A stretch of DNA of 64,000 nt, from assembly GCF_900109355.1 (NCBI RefSeq), contig NZ_FOBF01000007.1, positions 310,001 through 374,000 of the forward strand. Reading direction: 5' to 3'. The position numbers were made by a program, and so were the translations under genes. The DNA comes from Nonomuraea pusilla (lineage in GTDB: Bacteria; Actinomycetota; Actinomycetes; Streptosporangiales; Streptosporangiaceae). The notes under the pieces were generated by a model, which was given only the letters and a program-made list of their open reading frames with translations, searched no databases and was not told where the DNA came from. Of this stretch, positions 1 to 7,430 are shown piece after piece (position 1 is the stretch's first letter; each line of letters begins with the position of its first letter).

Positions 1-1
1 C

Positions 2-202
2 GACGCCTGGCACAACGCCTTCGCCCGGCTGGTCCGCTGCTACGAACGCCCCGAAATCGTCGTCGAGGCCCTGTTCGACCTCGCCGACGCCATCATCACC
101 ATCCGAAGCCTGATCCGCCGCGCGTGGACCACGCACCGCTGGGACACCCGCCCCTCGACACCGACGCCGATAACCGCCGATGAGTGTGGCTTCTCTCGGT
201 GA
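2..202 (+). CDS. IS5-like transposase, C-terminal fragment (runs off left edge)
   Basis: Frame 2 is open from the window edge to a TGA at 200-202 and gives 66 residues. The segment resembles the C-terminal end of actinobacterial IS5-group transposases: an RCYERR-type stretch, then a helix with FDLADAIITIRSLIRRAW, then a short Arg/Trp-rich tail. In the full-length family this part follows the DDE catalytic core, which must lie outside the window, so integrity cannot be judged. I see no clear terminal inverted repeat in the 50 bp after the stop. Recognition is from memory of the family and is fairly confident for transposase, less so for the subgroup. Confidence 0.7.
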   Translation, partial: DAWHNAFARLVRCYERPEIVVEALFDLADAIITIRSLIRRAWTTHRWDTRPSTPTPITADECGFSR

Positions 203-256
203 GCGGATAATCGGGTTGCCTCACCCAGGGTCGAATGATCTGATCATGCCGTGTTC

Positions 257-1744
257 ATGACGGTGTTCCTGCTCGAGTTCCAGTCTTGGTACTGGAGCGG
301 TCACTTTGACGATCCGGAACTGCGTGGCGCCTACGAGGCAATGAACGAGCCGACGACCACGGAGGAGTTCGGGCGTGGGTTCTTGACGCTGCTGCGCAGC
401 GACGACACCGCTGCCACGGGGATCGCGCTCGACTTCTATGACCGCGCGGAGATGACGGAGCGGTTCGTCGGCGGGAACCCGTTCGAGGACTACGACGAGG
501 AAGTGTTCCAGGTCGCTCGCGAACTGCTCCAGCAGCCTCCCCGGCCGCGAGACGAGCAGGCGAAAATCGAGGGGGCGAATCACGCGAGCGCGCTGGCCGC
601 CTTGTCGCGGCACGGGCTGACAGAGGAGGACACCGACGCCATCATCCAGGTTCTCGATCGGATGCCTGCTGTGTCATTGAGGGAACGCGCCCTCGACGCG
701 GCCCGCGTTCTGCTCGAAGACTCCAAGGTGCCCGATCCGCGTCTGAGCGCGCTCGTGGCTCGCGTGGAGGCGTGCTTCGAACGCGTCGAGGCGGTGCGCG
801 CGCTGCGCGACTCGCAGGATGCCGAGGCGACCGAGCGGCTCGTCCTCGCAATCGAGGATGACGAGTGGCGGGTGAGGCAAGAGGCGGCCGCCGCGCTGTC
901 GTTAGCCCGTCGCTTCTACGCCCACCGGCCGCTGTTGGAGGGCCTGGTCGAGACCTGGCCGGATGGCGAGCGGTCCGACGCGGCCGACGAGGTTCGCGAG
1001 GCTCTCGCCGAAGGCCCGCACAGCTTGCATTGGGAAGAGGCCGAGTTGGACGGCGAGTTGCTGGAGTCGCACAGGCAGCTGCGCACACCGACGAGTGAGG
1101 ACGCCCATCGCAACGCGTTCTGCACCATGCTACGCAGCGGGAGGACGGCGGCGGTGGGGATCGCGCTTGACCACTACTACTTGGCCGACGGGCTGACGCG
1201 GTTCGGCATCGACGATGGTGAATACGCCGCTGAGGTGCTCGCCATCGCGCGGCGCATTCTCAGCCGGCCGTCGGCGTCGGCCGGCGCCGATCACGCGAGC
1301 GCACTCGGCATCCTGGAAGTCCTTGGCGAGCCCGAGGACGCGGAGACAATCGTCGCCGCGCTGCGGGCGCGAGAGACTCCGGCCGTGGTCCGGGAACGCG
1401 CCGTGGACGTGGCGTGGGAGTGCCTTGAGCGGTGGGAGACGCCGGGCGAGAAGATCGTCGCCGCGTTGGAGGACCTGATCTTCGACGGCTCGCTTGACAT
1501 GGAGCTTCGCACTCGGGCGGTCAACGCCCTGTTCGGCCTGGGGCCGGTCCCGCGTGTCACCGCCGTCCTGGCGCGCGCGGCCCGCTCCGACGAGCTGCCC
1601 ATCCAGGTGGAGGGTGCCATCGGTCTCACATTCCGAGATCTGATCGACGAGCATCGGTCCCTGCTACGGGAACTGATCTCGTCGTGGCCCGCGGATGCGG
1701 GGGAACGGGCCGCGATCGTCCGGAAAGAGCTGGCCGACAGCTGA
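257..1744 (+). CDS. HEAT-repeat-like protein with internal duplication
   Basis: About 495 residues, acidic and almost wholly helical. The protein is two copies of one module. LLRSDDTAATGIALDFYDRA near residue 45 matches MLRSGRTAAVGIALDHYYLA near residue 300, and NHASALAAL matches DHASALGIL further on. The helical pairs look like HEAT/Armadillo repeats, which usually act as protein-binding scaffolds. No catalytic motif is visible. GTG at 251 is an alternative start; ATG at 257 gives a more normal N-terminus, and neither has a strong Shine-Dalgarno. A perfect TGATC-T-GATCA palindrome (236-246) sits just upstream. Base composition is lower in GC than downstream genes and a transposase fragment adjoins it, so recent acquisition is possible. 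Function unknown. Confidence 0.75.
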   Translation: MTVFLLEFQSWYWSGHFDDPELRGAYEAMNEPTTTEEFGRGFLTLLRSDDTAATGIALDFYDRAEMTERFVGGNPFEDYDEEVFQVARELLQQPPRPRDEQAKIEGANHASALAALSRHGLTEEDTDAIIQVLDRMPAVSLRERALDAARVLLEDSKVPDPRLSALVARVEACFERVEAVRALRDSQDAEATERLVLAIEDDEWRVRQEAAAALSLARRFYAHRPLLEGLVETWPDGERSDAADEVREALAEGPHSLHWEEAELDGELLESHRQLRTPTSEDAHRNAFCTMLRSGRTAAVGIALDHYYLADGLTRFGIDDGEYAAEVLAIARRILSRPSASAGADHASALGILEVLGEPEDAETIVAALRARETPAVVRERAVDVAWECLERWETPGEKIVAALEDLIFDGSLDMELRTRAVNALFGLGPVPRVTAVLARAARSDELPIQVEGAIGLTFRDLIDEHRSLLRELISSWPADAGERAAIVRKELADS

Positions 1745-2061
1745 AGGATCAGATCCCAAGGCCCAGCCGACAGGCTCACTCGAGAAGAGCCACGCCCAAC
1801 GCCGATCTGCGCGAGCTCTCAGCCGGCCCGCTCTGGACGGCCCAGCTCGACGACCCCGCCGCCCCCGTGACGCGGCCTGGACCAGGCCCCCGCACCCGAG
1901 GCGACCGGGCCCGCCTCCGGCCCCCCGGCTCAGGTCCTCCGGCCGCAGGGCTTGCCCTCCCCCCTTGCCAGTCTGTGAAGGCGGGCTGCCGGGGGCGGCG
2001 TGGCGTTTGCTGACCAGGTGGCCGGGTACTGCGGGCTGTTGTCTCTGAACGGGGGTTGACG
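1745..2061. other. Gene-free stretch, nothing recognised
   Basis: This GC-rich interval between the HEAT-like gene and the SRPBCC gene shows no ORF with coding character, no RNA gene and no clear repeat. A run of G at 2051-2055 serves as the ribosome binding site of the next gene. Confidence 0.5.
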
Positions 2062-2469
2062 ATGGAGTTCGAAGCCGCCCGCCGGATGCCGGCGGACAGC
2101 GCGATCGTGTTCCAGGTGGCGTCCGACGTGAGCCTGATGGACCGGTGGCTGCCGCGAGGACTGCACGTGGACGAGCGGGGCGCCGGTGTCCTGGACGCCG
2201 AGGGCGAGCTCGTGCCCGAAGGCCACCACGAGGGGCTGTTCCGCGTGTCGAAGGAGCAGTTGCGCGTCGAGTGGGGCGGACGGGACGACCCCGAGTACGC
2301 GGGGTGGCTGCAGGTGGCCGACTCCGCGAGCGGGACGAGCGAGATCACCGTGCACATCTCGCTGCCCCGGGAGCCGGACGGGGAAGGGCCGTCGATGCAG
2401 CAGATGCTCGACTGGTCGCTGGACCGCCTGTCCGAGGAGGTCACCCGCCGCGTCTCCGACGCCGGCTGA
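2062..2469 (+). CDS. SRPBCC (START-like) family protein
   Basis: A 135-residue protein beginning MEFEAARRMPADSAIVFQVASD. The pattern fits the SRPBCC/polyketide-cyclase-like hydrophobic-pocket fold: an N-terminal strand, a helix with VFQVASDVSLMDRWLP, a central antiparallel sheet (FRVSKEQLRVEWGG, SEITVHISLP) and a long amphipathic C-terminal helix (MLDWSLDRLSEEVTRRV). Such proteins bind lipids or hydrophobic ligands; the ligand here cannot be read from sequence. ATG 2062 is preceded by GGGGG at 2051-2055 with good spacing. A TTG at 2056 is a possible but weaker start. It stands alone, with no operon partner. Confidence 0.75.
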   Translation: MEFEAARRMPADSAIVFQVASDVSLMDRWLPRGLHVDERGAGVLDAEGELVPEGHHEGLFRVSKEQLRVEWGGRDDPEYAGWLQVADSASGTSEITVHISLPREPDGEGPSMQQMLDWSLDRLSEEVTRRVSDAG

Positions 2470-2701
2470 CTGACCCACCCTGCAACACCGCCACGGAGCG
2501 ACCCGCAATCCCACGGACCGACCGCAACCCCGCTCGCCGATCAAGCATCAACTGACCAGACGTCCCGGCGGTGCACCTGTCGCCGCGACGCACGCACCGA
2601 GCATCGCGGCACCGCAACGGCGGCGCGACCGGGCAAGCGGGCATCCCAGCAGTGAGCGGCGCAACCAGGCGGGGACGCAGGCGTCCCGGGGGATCGCAAG
2701 T

Positions 2702-2808
2702 CGTCCCGCATGGCGCAGCAAGCAATCGTCCCGCACGGCGCAACCGTGGGGCAGTCGTCCCGCATTGACGCCGTCGTCCTGGGAGGTGCTGTCGTCCCGC
2801 TCGGCGCA
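2702..2808. repeat. Degenerate GTCCCGCAYGGCGCA repeat array
   Basis: Four related units, CGTCCCGCATGGCGCA, CGTCCCGCACGGCGCA, CGTCCCGCATTGACG and CGTCCCGCTCGGCGCA, start near 2702, 2728, 2757 and 2791, 26 to 34 bp apart. Spacing is irregular and no spacer conservation suggests CRISPR. Confidence 0.5.
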
Positions 2809-2991
2809 CCGACGCGCGGGCCGCCGGTAGGGGCGAGCGGCGATCGGGGCTTGGGGCAAGCAGACGTTGCAGCGGGCGCGTGGCAAGCAAGCGACGCGGC
2901 CGCGCGGGCCTCCCGGACAGGTATCCCGGACGCGGGCGGCGTACCGCCCCGGGAGGGCGTCGCGGCGGCAAGCGGCGGGGCGAGCGGCTCG

Positions 2992-3048
2992 GGCGGGCAG
3001 GCGGCCCGGGCGGTGGCTCAGGCGGGCAGGCGGCCCGGGCGGTGGCTC
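2992..3048. repeat. 28-bp tandem direct repeat, two copies
   Basis: The block GGCGGGCAGGCGGCCC followed by GGGCGGTGGCTC occurs at 2992-3019 and again, identical, at 3021-3048, separated by one base (period 29 bp). It is intergenic. Confidence 0.8.
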
Positions 3049-3150
3049 TGGTGGCGGGTCTTCCTCTTGCGTGGTGCGGGGTGGTTTCCGCGGGCCGTAC
3101 CCCCGAGGTGGGCTGAGGCGTCGTGGCCCGGGGACGCGGGTGTGGGTGGG

Positions 3151-3519
3151 TCAGGCGTCTTCGCGTTCCGGGTTCTCCAGGCGGAAGAAGTTGCTCTGCT
3201 GGCCGTCCTTCTTGTGTTCCTGGTAGATGAAGTTCAGTTTGCGCTCGTCGAACGTCCTGAACCAGTCCTCCCAGGAGATCTCCTGCAGGTCGCCGCCGCC
3301 GTAGCCGGGGAAGTCGAACCTGAGCACCCCGGGCCGGCCCTCGTGCTCGGTGCCCGGCACGGTGGCGGGGCGGGCGTCGCGTTCCTCGGCCCACCTGCGG
3401 ATCACGTCGTGGTCGGTGGTGACGAGGCTGCGGCCCGGCCGTTCCTCGTGCTCCTCCGTCGAGGTGATCTCCTGCTCGTACTTGTGCTCGCCCTGGACGG
3501 GCCGCTTCTCCTGCGCCAT
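3151..3519 (-). CDS. Conserved hypothetical small protein
   Basis: A 122-residue, charged, soluble protein with no membrane segment or signal peptide. It has a variable Glu-rich N-terminus and a better ordered C-terminal part (FDFPGYGGGDLQEISWEDWF, then FIYQEHKKDGQQSNFFRLEN). I associate this C-terminal pattern with small actinobacterial proteins that lack an experimental function, so none is assigned. The start at 3519 has GGGAG about nine bases upstream. It is divergent from the Mrp operon, and the roughly 190 bp between them probably holds both promoters. Confidence 0.7.
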   Translation of the reverse strand: MAQEKRPVQGEHKYEQEITSTEEHEERPGRSLVTTDHDVIRRWAEERDARPATVPGTEHEGRPGVLRFDFPGYGGGDLQEISWEDWFRTFDERKLNFIYQEHKKDGQQSNFFRLENPEREDA

Positions 3520-3712
3520 GGACCTGCTCCCTGGAGTCCGGTGTCTTCCGTCCCTCCCCCGCTACCCGCCTCGTGCGGATCCTCGCGCGGGCTGCTCCAA
3601 GACGGCACAGGGGCGGGTGACGTTCCGGTCAACCCCGGCTGCGCCTGCGCGGCGGGGGCGGGAGGGAGGGCGAGATTGGGCGACGTACCCGTCCATTCCG
3701 CCCGGGGAGCTC

Positions 3713-6547
3713 ATGGAGTCGCTGCTGGTGCTGCACGCGGTGGCGGCGGTCTGCGCTCCCTGGCTGGCGGCCCGGACGGGCAGGGCCGCGCTGGTGGTGC
3801 TGGCCGTCGCCCCGGCGGCCGGGTTCTGCTTCACGCTGGGGGTGGCCGCGGCCGGTCCCCCGGCGGTGGAGGAGACGGCGTGGGCCCCGTCGCTGGGGCT
3901 GAACCTGTCGTTCCGCGCGGACGAGCTGTCGCTGACGATGGCGGCGCTGGTCACGGGCGTCGGCGTGCTCGTGCTGCTGTACAGCACCCGTTACTTCCGG
4001 GCGGGCGAGCGCGGGCTCGGCCGTTACGGCGGCGCGATGACGGCGTTCGCCGGCTCGATGCTGGGCCTGGTCACGGCCGACAACCTGCTCCTGCTGTACG
4101 TGTTCTGGGAGCTGACGACGGTCTTCTCGTACCTGCTGATCGGTTACGACGCGGAGAGCGGGCCGTCCAGGCGGGCGGCGATGAAGGCGTTGACGGTGAC
4201 GACGGCGGGCGGCCTGGCGATGCTGGCGGGGCTGGTGGCGGTGGGCAGGTCGGCGGGCACGTACCGGATCTCGGAGCTCGTGGCGCACCCTCCGGCGGGC
4301 GGCGTGCCGGCGGCGGCGCTGGGGCTGGTGCTGGCGGGGGCGCTGGCGAAGTCGGCGGTGTTCCCGTTCAGCACGTGGCTGCCGGCGGCGATGGCGGCGC
4401 CGACGCCGGTGTCGGCGTACCTGCACGCGGCGGCGATGGTGAAGGCGGGCGTGTACCTGCTGGCCAGGCTCGGCCCGGTCTTCGGCGGCGAGGCGGCCTG
4501 GCGGGCGCCGCTGCTGACGCTGGGCGTGGCGACGGTGCTGCTGGGCGGCTGGCGGGCGCTGCGCGAGACGGACCTGAAGCGGCTGCTGGCGTACGGCACG
4601 ATCAGCCAGCTCGGCCTGCTCACGGTGCTGTTCGGCTCGGGGACGGGCGGCGGGGCGCTGGCGGGCGCGGCGACGCTCCTCGCGCACGGCATGTTCAAGG
4701 CGGCGCTGTTCCTCGTCGTGGGCGCCGTGGACGTGGCGGCGGGCACCCGTGACCTGCGGGAGCTGAGCGGCGTGGGCCGGTCGCTGCCGTGGCTGTGCGG
4801 GGCGGCGGTGCTGGCGGGGGCGTCGATGGCGGGGGTGCCGCCGCTGGCGGGGTTCGTGGCGAAGGAGGCGGCGCTGGAGTCGCTTCTCGGCGACGGGCCG
4901 GCGCTCTCGGGGGTCGTGCTGTCGGGGGTCGTGCTGGGGTCGGCGCTGACGGCGGCGTACACGCTGCGTTTCCTGTGGGGGGCTTTCGCCGTCAAGCCGG
5001 GCGTGGCGCCGACGCCGGTGCGGCGGGCGGCGGTGGCGCTGTCCGCCCCGCCCGCGCTGCTCGCGGCGCTGGGCCTGGTGCTCGTGCCGCTGGCCCCCGC
5101 GTACGGCGAGGCGATGGCGGCCTACGCCGGCACCTTCCGCGACCCCGGCCACGAGACCCGTCTCGTGGTGTGGGCGGGGCCGACCGTGCCGCTGCTGCTG
5201 TCGGCGGTGGCGCTGGCGGGAGGCGTGCTGCTGTTCCTGGCGAGGGAGCCGGTCGCGCGGGCGGGGGCGACGCTGCACCTGGTGGACTCGGCGCGCGTCT
5301 ACTGGGGCCTGATGCGGCGGCTGGACCGCTTCGCCACCCAGCTCACGGGCCTGGTGCAGCGCGGCTCGGTGCCCGACTACCTGGTGCTGACCCTGTTGGC
5401 CGCGGTCGGCGTCGCCGCCTTCTCCCTGCTGTGGGACGGCCTGCCGCGCCTGGAGGCGCCGGTCACGGCGTGGCAGCGGGTGGAGCAGCCGGTGGTGACC
5501 GTGCTGCTGGCCGCCGTGGCGGTGCTGGCGCTGGCGTCGCGCGCCCACATCCTGCTCGCCGTCGTGGTGGGCCTCGCCGGGTACGGGACGGCTCTGCTGT
5601 TCCTCGCCCACGGCTCGCCGGATCTGGCGCTGACCCAGTTCCTCGCCGAGACGCTGGGCCTGGTGGTGTTCGCGCTCGTGCTGCGGCGGCTGCCGGTGGA
5701 GGCGGGCAGGGGCAGGCTGCCGTTCCCGTTCCGTCTGGGGCTGGGGCTGGCGGTGGGGGCGTCGGCGGCGGGCGCGGGCATGCTGGCGATGAGCGCGAGG
5801 ACCGCCGAGCCGGTGGGCGCGCTCATGGAGGGACCGGCGCGGCAGGCGGGGGCGCGCAACGTGGTCAGCGCGCTGATCGTCGACATCCGCGCCTGGGACA
5901 CCCTGGGCGAGAGCACCGTGCTCGTCGTGCTGACCCTGGGCGTGACGAGCATGGTCTTCCTGCGGCGCAGGGCGTACCGGATCGAGCGGACCGGCCGGTC
6001 CCGGGCTCCCGGGCGGACGCCGTGGCTGGCGTCGGTGCTGCCGCTGGGGCAGCGGGCGGTGGCGCTGGAGGTGGCGGCGCGGCTGACCTTCCACACGGTG
6101 CTGGTGCTGTCGGTGTTCCTGCTGGTGATCGGGCACAGCCGGGTGGGCGGCGGCTTCGCGGGCGGCATCGTGGCCGGGCTGGCCATCACCGTGCGCTACC
6201 TGGCGGGCGGCAGGGACGAGCTGGCCGCCGCCGTCCCTGTGCACGCGGGGGTGCTGATGGGGGTGGGGCTGTCGCTGTCGGCGGGGACGGCGCTCGCGGG
6301 CCTGCTGTTCGGGCGGGCCGCCCTGGACCTGCTGGAGGCCGACGTCGCGGTGCCGCTCGCCGGCCACCTGCACCTGTCCACGGGGCTGGTGTTCGACCTG
6401 GGCGTGTACCTCTCGGTGGTCGGCATGGTGCAGGACGTGCTGCGCGGGCTCGGCGCCGAGCTGGACCGGCAGATCTCGGCGGAGGGGACGTCCGCGGAAC
6501 GGCCCGGCGGCGGGCGGCCCGCCCCCGGGACCGGGGAGGCGCCGTGA
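3713..6547 (+). CDS. mnhA: Mrp/Mnh cation:proton antiporter subunit A, fused to subunit B
   Basis: A 944-residue polytopic membrane protein, the largest subunit of the heteromeric Mrp Na+(K+)/H+ antiporter. Residues 1 to about 500 are the complex-I NuoL-like antiporter module with the expected membrane Glu133 (VFWELTTVF) and Lys213 (LAKSAVFPFSTWLP). The middle region carries a second MrpA-specific membrane bundle. The last 150 residues are an MnhB domain, shown by IGHSRVGGGFAGGIVAGL. A/B fusion is common in actinobacteria. Earlier in-frame starts exist, but ATG 3713 gives a normal NuoL-like N-terminus; GGGGAG lies three bases before it, which is tight. First gene of a tightly overlapping operon. 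The DNA-level stop overlaps the GTG of subunit C. Confidence 0.93.
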   Translation: MESLLVLHAVAAVCAPWLAARTGRAALVVLAVAPAAGFCFTLGVAAAGPPAVEETAWAPSLGLNLSFRADELSLTMAALVTGVGVLVLLYSTRYFRAGERGLGRYGGAMTAFAGSMLGLVTADNLLLLYVFWELTTVFSYLLIGYDAESGPSRRAAMKALTVTTAGGLAMLAGLVAVGRSAGTYRISELVAHPPAGGVPAAALGLVLAGALAKSAVFPFSTWLPAAMAAPTPVSAYLHAAAMVKAGVYLLARLGPVFGGEAAWRAPLLTLGVATVLLGGWRALRETDLKRLLAYGTISQLGLLTVLFGSGTGGGALAGAATLLAHGMFKAALFLVVGAVDVAAGTRDLRELSGVGRSLPWLCGAAVLAGASMAGVPPLAGFVAKEAALESLLGDGPALSGVVLSGVVLGSALTAAYTLRFLWGAFAVKPGVAPTPVRRAAVALSAPPALLAALGLVLVPLAPAYGEAMAAYAGTFRDPGHETRLVVWAGPTVPLLLSAVALAGGVLLFLAREPVARAGATLHLVDSARVYWGLMRRLDRFATQLTGLVQRGSVPDYLVLTLLAAVGVAAFSLLWDGLPRLEAPVTAWQRVEQPVVTVLLAAVAVLALASRAHILLAVVVGLAGYGTALLFLAHGSPDLALTQFLAETLGLVVFALVLRRLPVEAGRGRLPFPFRLGLGLAVGASAAGAGMLAMSARTAEPVGALMEGPARQAGARNVVSALIVDIRAWDTLGESTVLVVLTLGVTSMVFLRRRAYRIERTGRSRAPGRTPWLASVLPLGQRAVALEVAARLTFHTVLVLSVFLLVIGHSRVGGGFAGGIVAGLAITVRYLAGGRDELAAAVPVHAGVLMGVGLSLSAGTALAGLLFGRAALDLLEADVAVPLAGHLHLSTGLVFDLGVYLSVVGMVQDVLRGLGAELDRQISAEGTSAERPGGGRPAPGTGEAP

Positions 6548-7362
6548 CCGTGCCGGTGGCGCCGTTCCTGGCGAGCGGGCTGCTCATCGCGACCGGGGTG
6601 ACGCTGCTGCTGGAGCGCAGCCTCGTCCGCGTGCTGGCCGGGGTCATCGTGCTCGGCAACGGCGTGAACCTGCTCATCGTGACCGCGGGAGGGCCCGCGG
6701 GCGGGCCCCCGCTGCTCGGCTCCGTGCCGCGGGCCGCCATGGCCGATCCGCTGCCGCAGGCCATGGTGCTGACGGCCATCGTCATCACCCTCGGGGTGAC
6801 CGCGTTCCTGCTGGCCATGGTGCACCGCTCGTGGCAGCTCACCGGCACCGACGAGGTGCAGGACGACACCGAGGACCGCAACGTCCGGCTGCGGGCCAGG
6901 CACGTCGAGCTGGGCGCGGCGGTGCGCGCCAAGCGGGACGACTACCGGCGGCTCGTCCTGCGGCAGCGGGCCGAGCTCGCCCACATGCAGGCGGAGCGGG
7001 CCGAACGCGAGCGGCTGGAGGAGGCGGACCTGGAGCTGCGGATCGCCCGGGTCCACGACGAGCTGGGCGCCTGGACGCGCGACCTGAGGGAACGCGGCGT
7101 GAGCGAGGAGGAGCTGCACGACCGGCTGGAGGTGGCCGCCCAGCGGGCCGGCGACTCCGAGCTGGACAACCTGCGCCGCATCGAGGAGCTGCGCGAGGAG
7201 CACGAGCGCCGCAGGCGCGAGCAGGCGGCCAGGGAGAAGGAGCTCCGCAGGCGGCTCAAGCACCGCCAGCGGGAGGCCCGCAGGCAGATGCGGGCGGCGC
7301 TGCGCGCCGAACGGGCCCGCCAGGCGCTCGCCGAGGACCCGGAGCTGGAGGGCGACGAATGA
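6544..7362 (+). CDS. mnhC: Mrp antiporter subunit C with long coiled-coil C-terminal tail
   Basis: A 272-residue protein starting at GTG 6544, overlapping the mnhA stop as GTGA. Residues 1 to about 105 are a standard NuoK-like MnhC with three membrane helices (VLGNGVNLLIV, PLPQAMVLTAIVITLGVTAF). Known MnhC proteins end soon after this, usually near 110 to 180 residues. Here about 160 further residues follow, extremely rich in Arg, Glu, Ala and Leu with heptad-like spacing (MQAERAERERLEEADLELRI, EELREEHERRRREQAAREKE). They predict a long cytoplasmic coiled coil. The tail is in frame, has normal codon use and no internal stop, so it is not a simple readthrough artefact. Its role is unknown. Confidence 0.9.
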   Translation: MTVPVAPFLASGLLIATGVTLLLERSLVRVLAGVIVLGNGVNLLIVTAGGPAGGPPLLGSVPRAAMADPLPQAMVLTAIVITLGVTAFLLAMVHRSWQLTGTDEVQDDTEDRNVRLRARHVELGAAVRAKRDDYRRLVLRQRAELAHMQAERAERERLEEADLELRIARVHDELGAWTRDLRERGVSEEELHDRLEVAAQRAGDSELDNLRRIEELREEHERRRREQAAREKELRRRLKHRQREARRQMRAALRAERARQALAEDPELEGDE

Positions 7363-7430
7363 CCGGCCTGAGCGGCCGGACCGGCCTGACCGGCGGACCG
7401 GCGTCCGCGCGCCCGGTGAGGGGGCGGTAG
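7359..7430 (+). CDS. Possible 23-codon mini-ORF linking mnhC and mnhD
   Basis: An ATG overlapping the mnhC stop as ATGA opens a 23-codon frame that ends with a TAG whose last base is the first base of the mnhD GTG. The peptide is Gly/Arg/Thr-rich (MTGLSGRTGLTGGP) and has no recognisable domain. It would keep ribosomes moving across the 67-bp gap, so translational coupling is a plausible role. Coding status is unproven. Confidence 0.35.
   Translation: MTGLSGRTGLTGGPASARPVRGR

Larger units (their letters stand above)
2470..3150. other. 681-bp gene-free, repeat-rich interval
   Basis: Open frames here are low-complexity by-products of high GC and show no family signature. The interval holds a degenerate array of GTCCCGCAYGGCGCA units (2702-2808) and a 28-bp direct repeat (2992-3048). 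It lies downstream of the SRPBCC gene and behind the convergent 3' end of the 3151-3519 gene. Confidence 0.6.

Noticed and set aside
2702..2808. Possible CRISPR-like array
   Set aside because: Units are degenerate, spacing is irregular, spacers are very short and no cas genes are present.
2710..4752. Long plus-strand open frame of 680 codons across the repeat region and mnhA
   Set aside because: It is Gly/Ala/Arg-rich with no domain and overlaps the minus-strand gene at 3151-3519 and the real mnhA in another frame; a high-GC shadow.
3629..6373. Minus-strand open frame of 914 codons opposite mnhA
   Set aside because: Gln/Arg/His/Pro-rich composition, typical of the antisense frame of a GC-rich membrane-protein gene.
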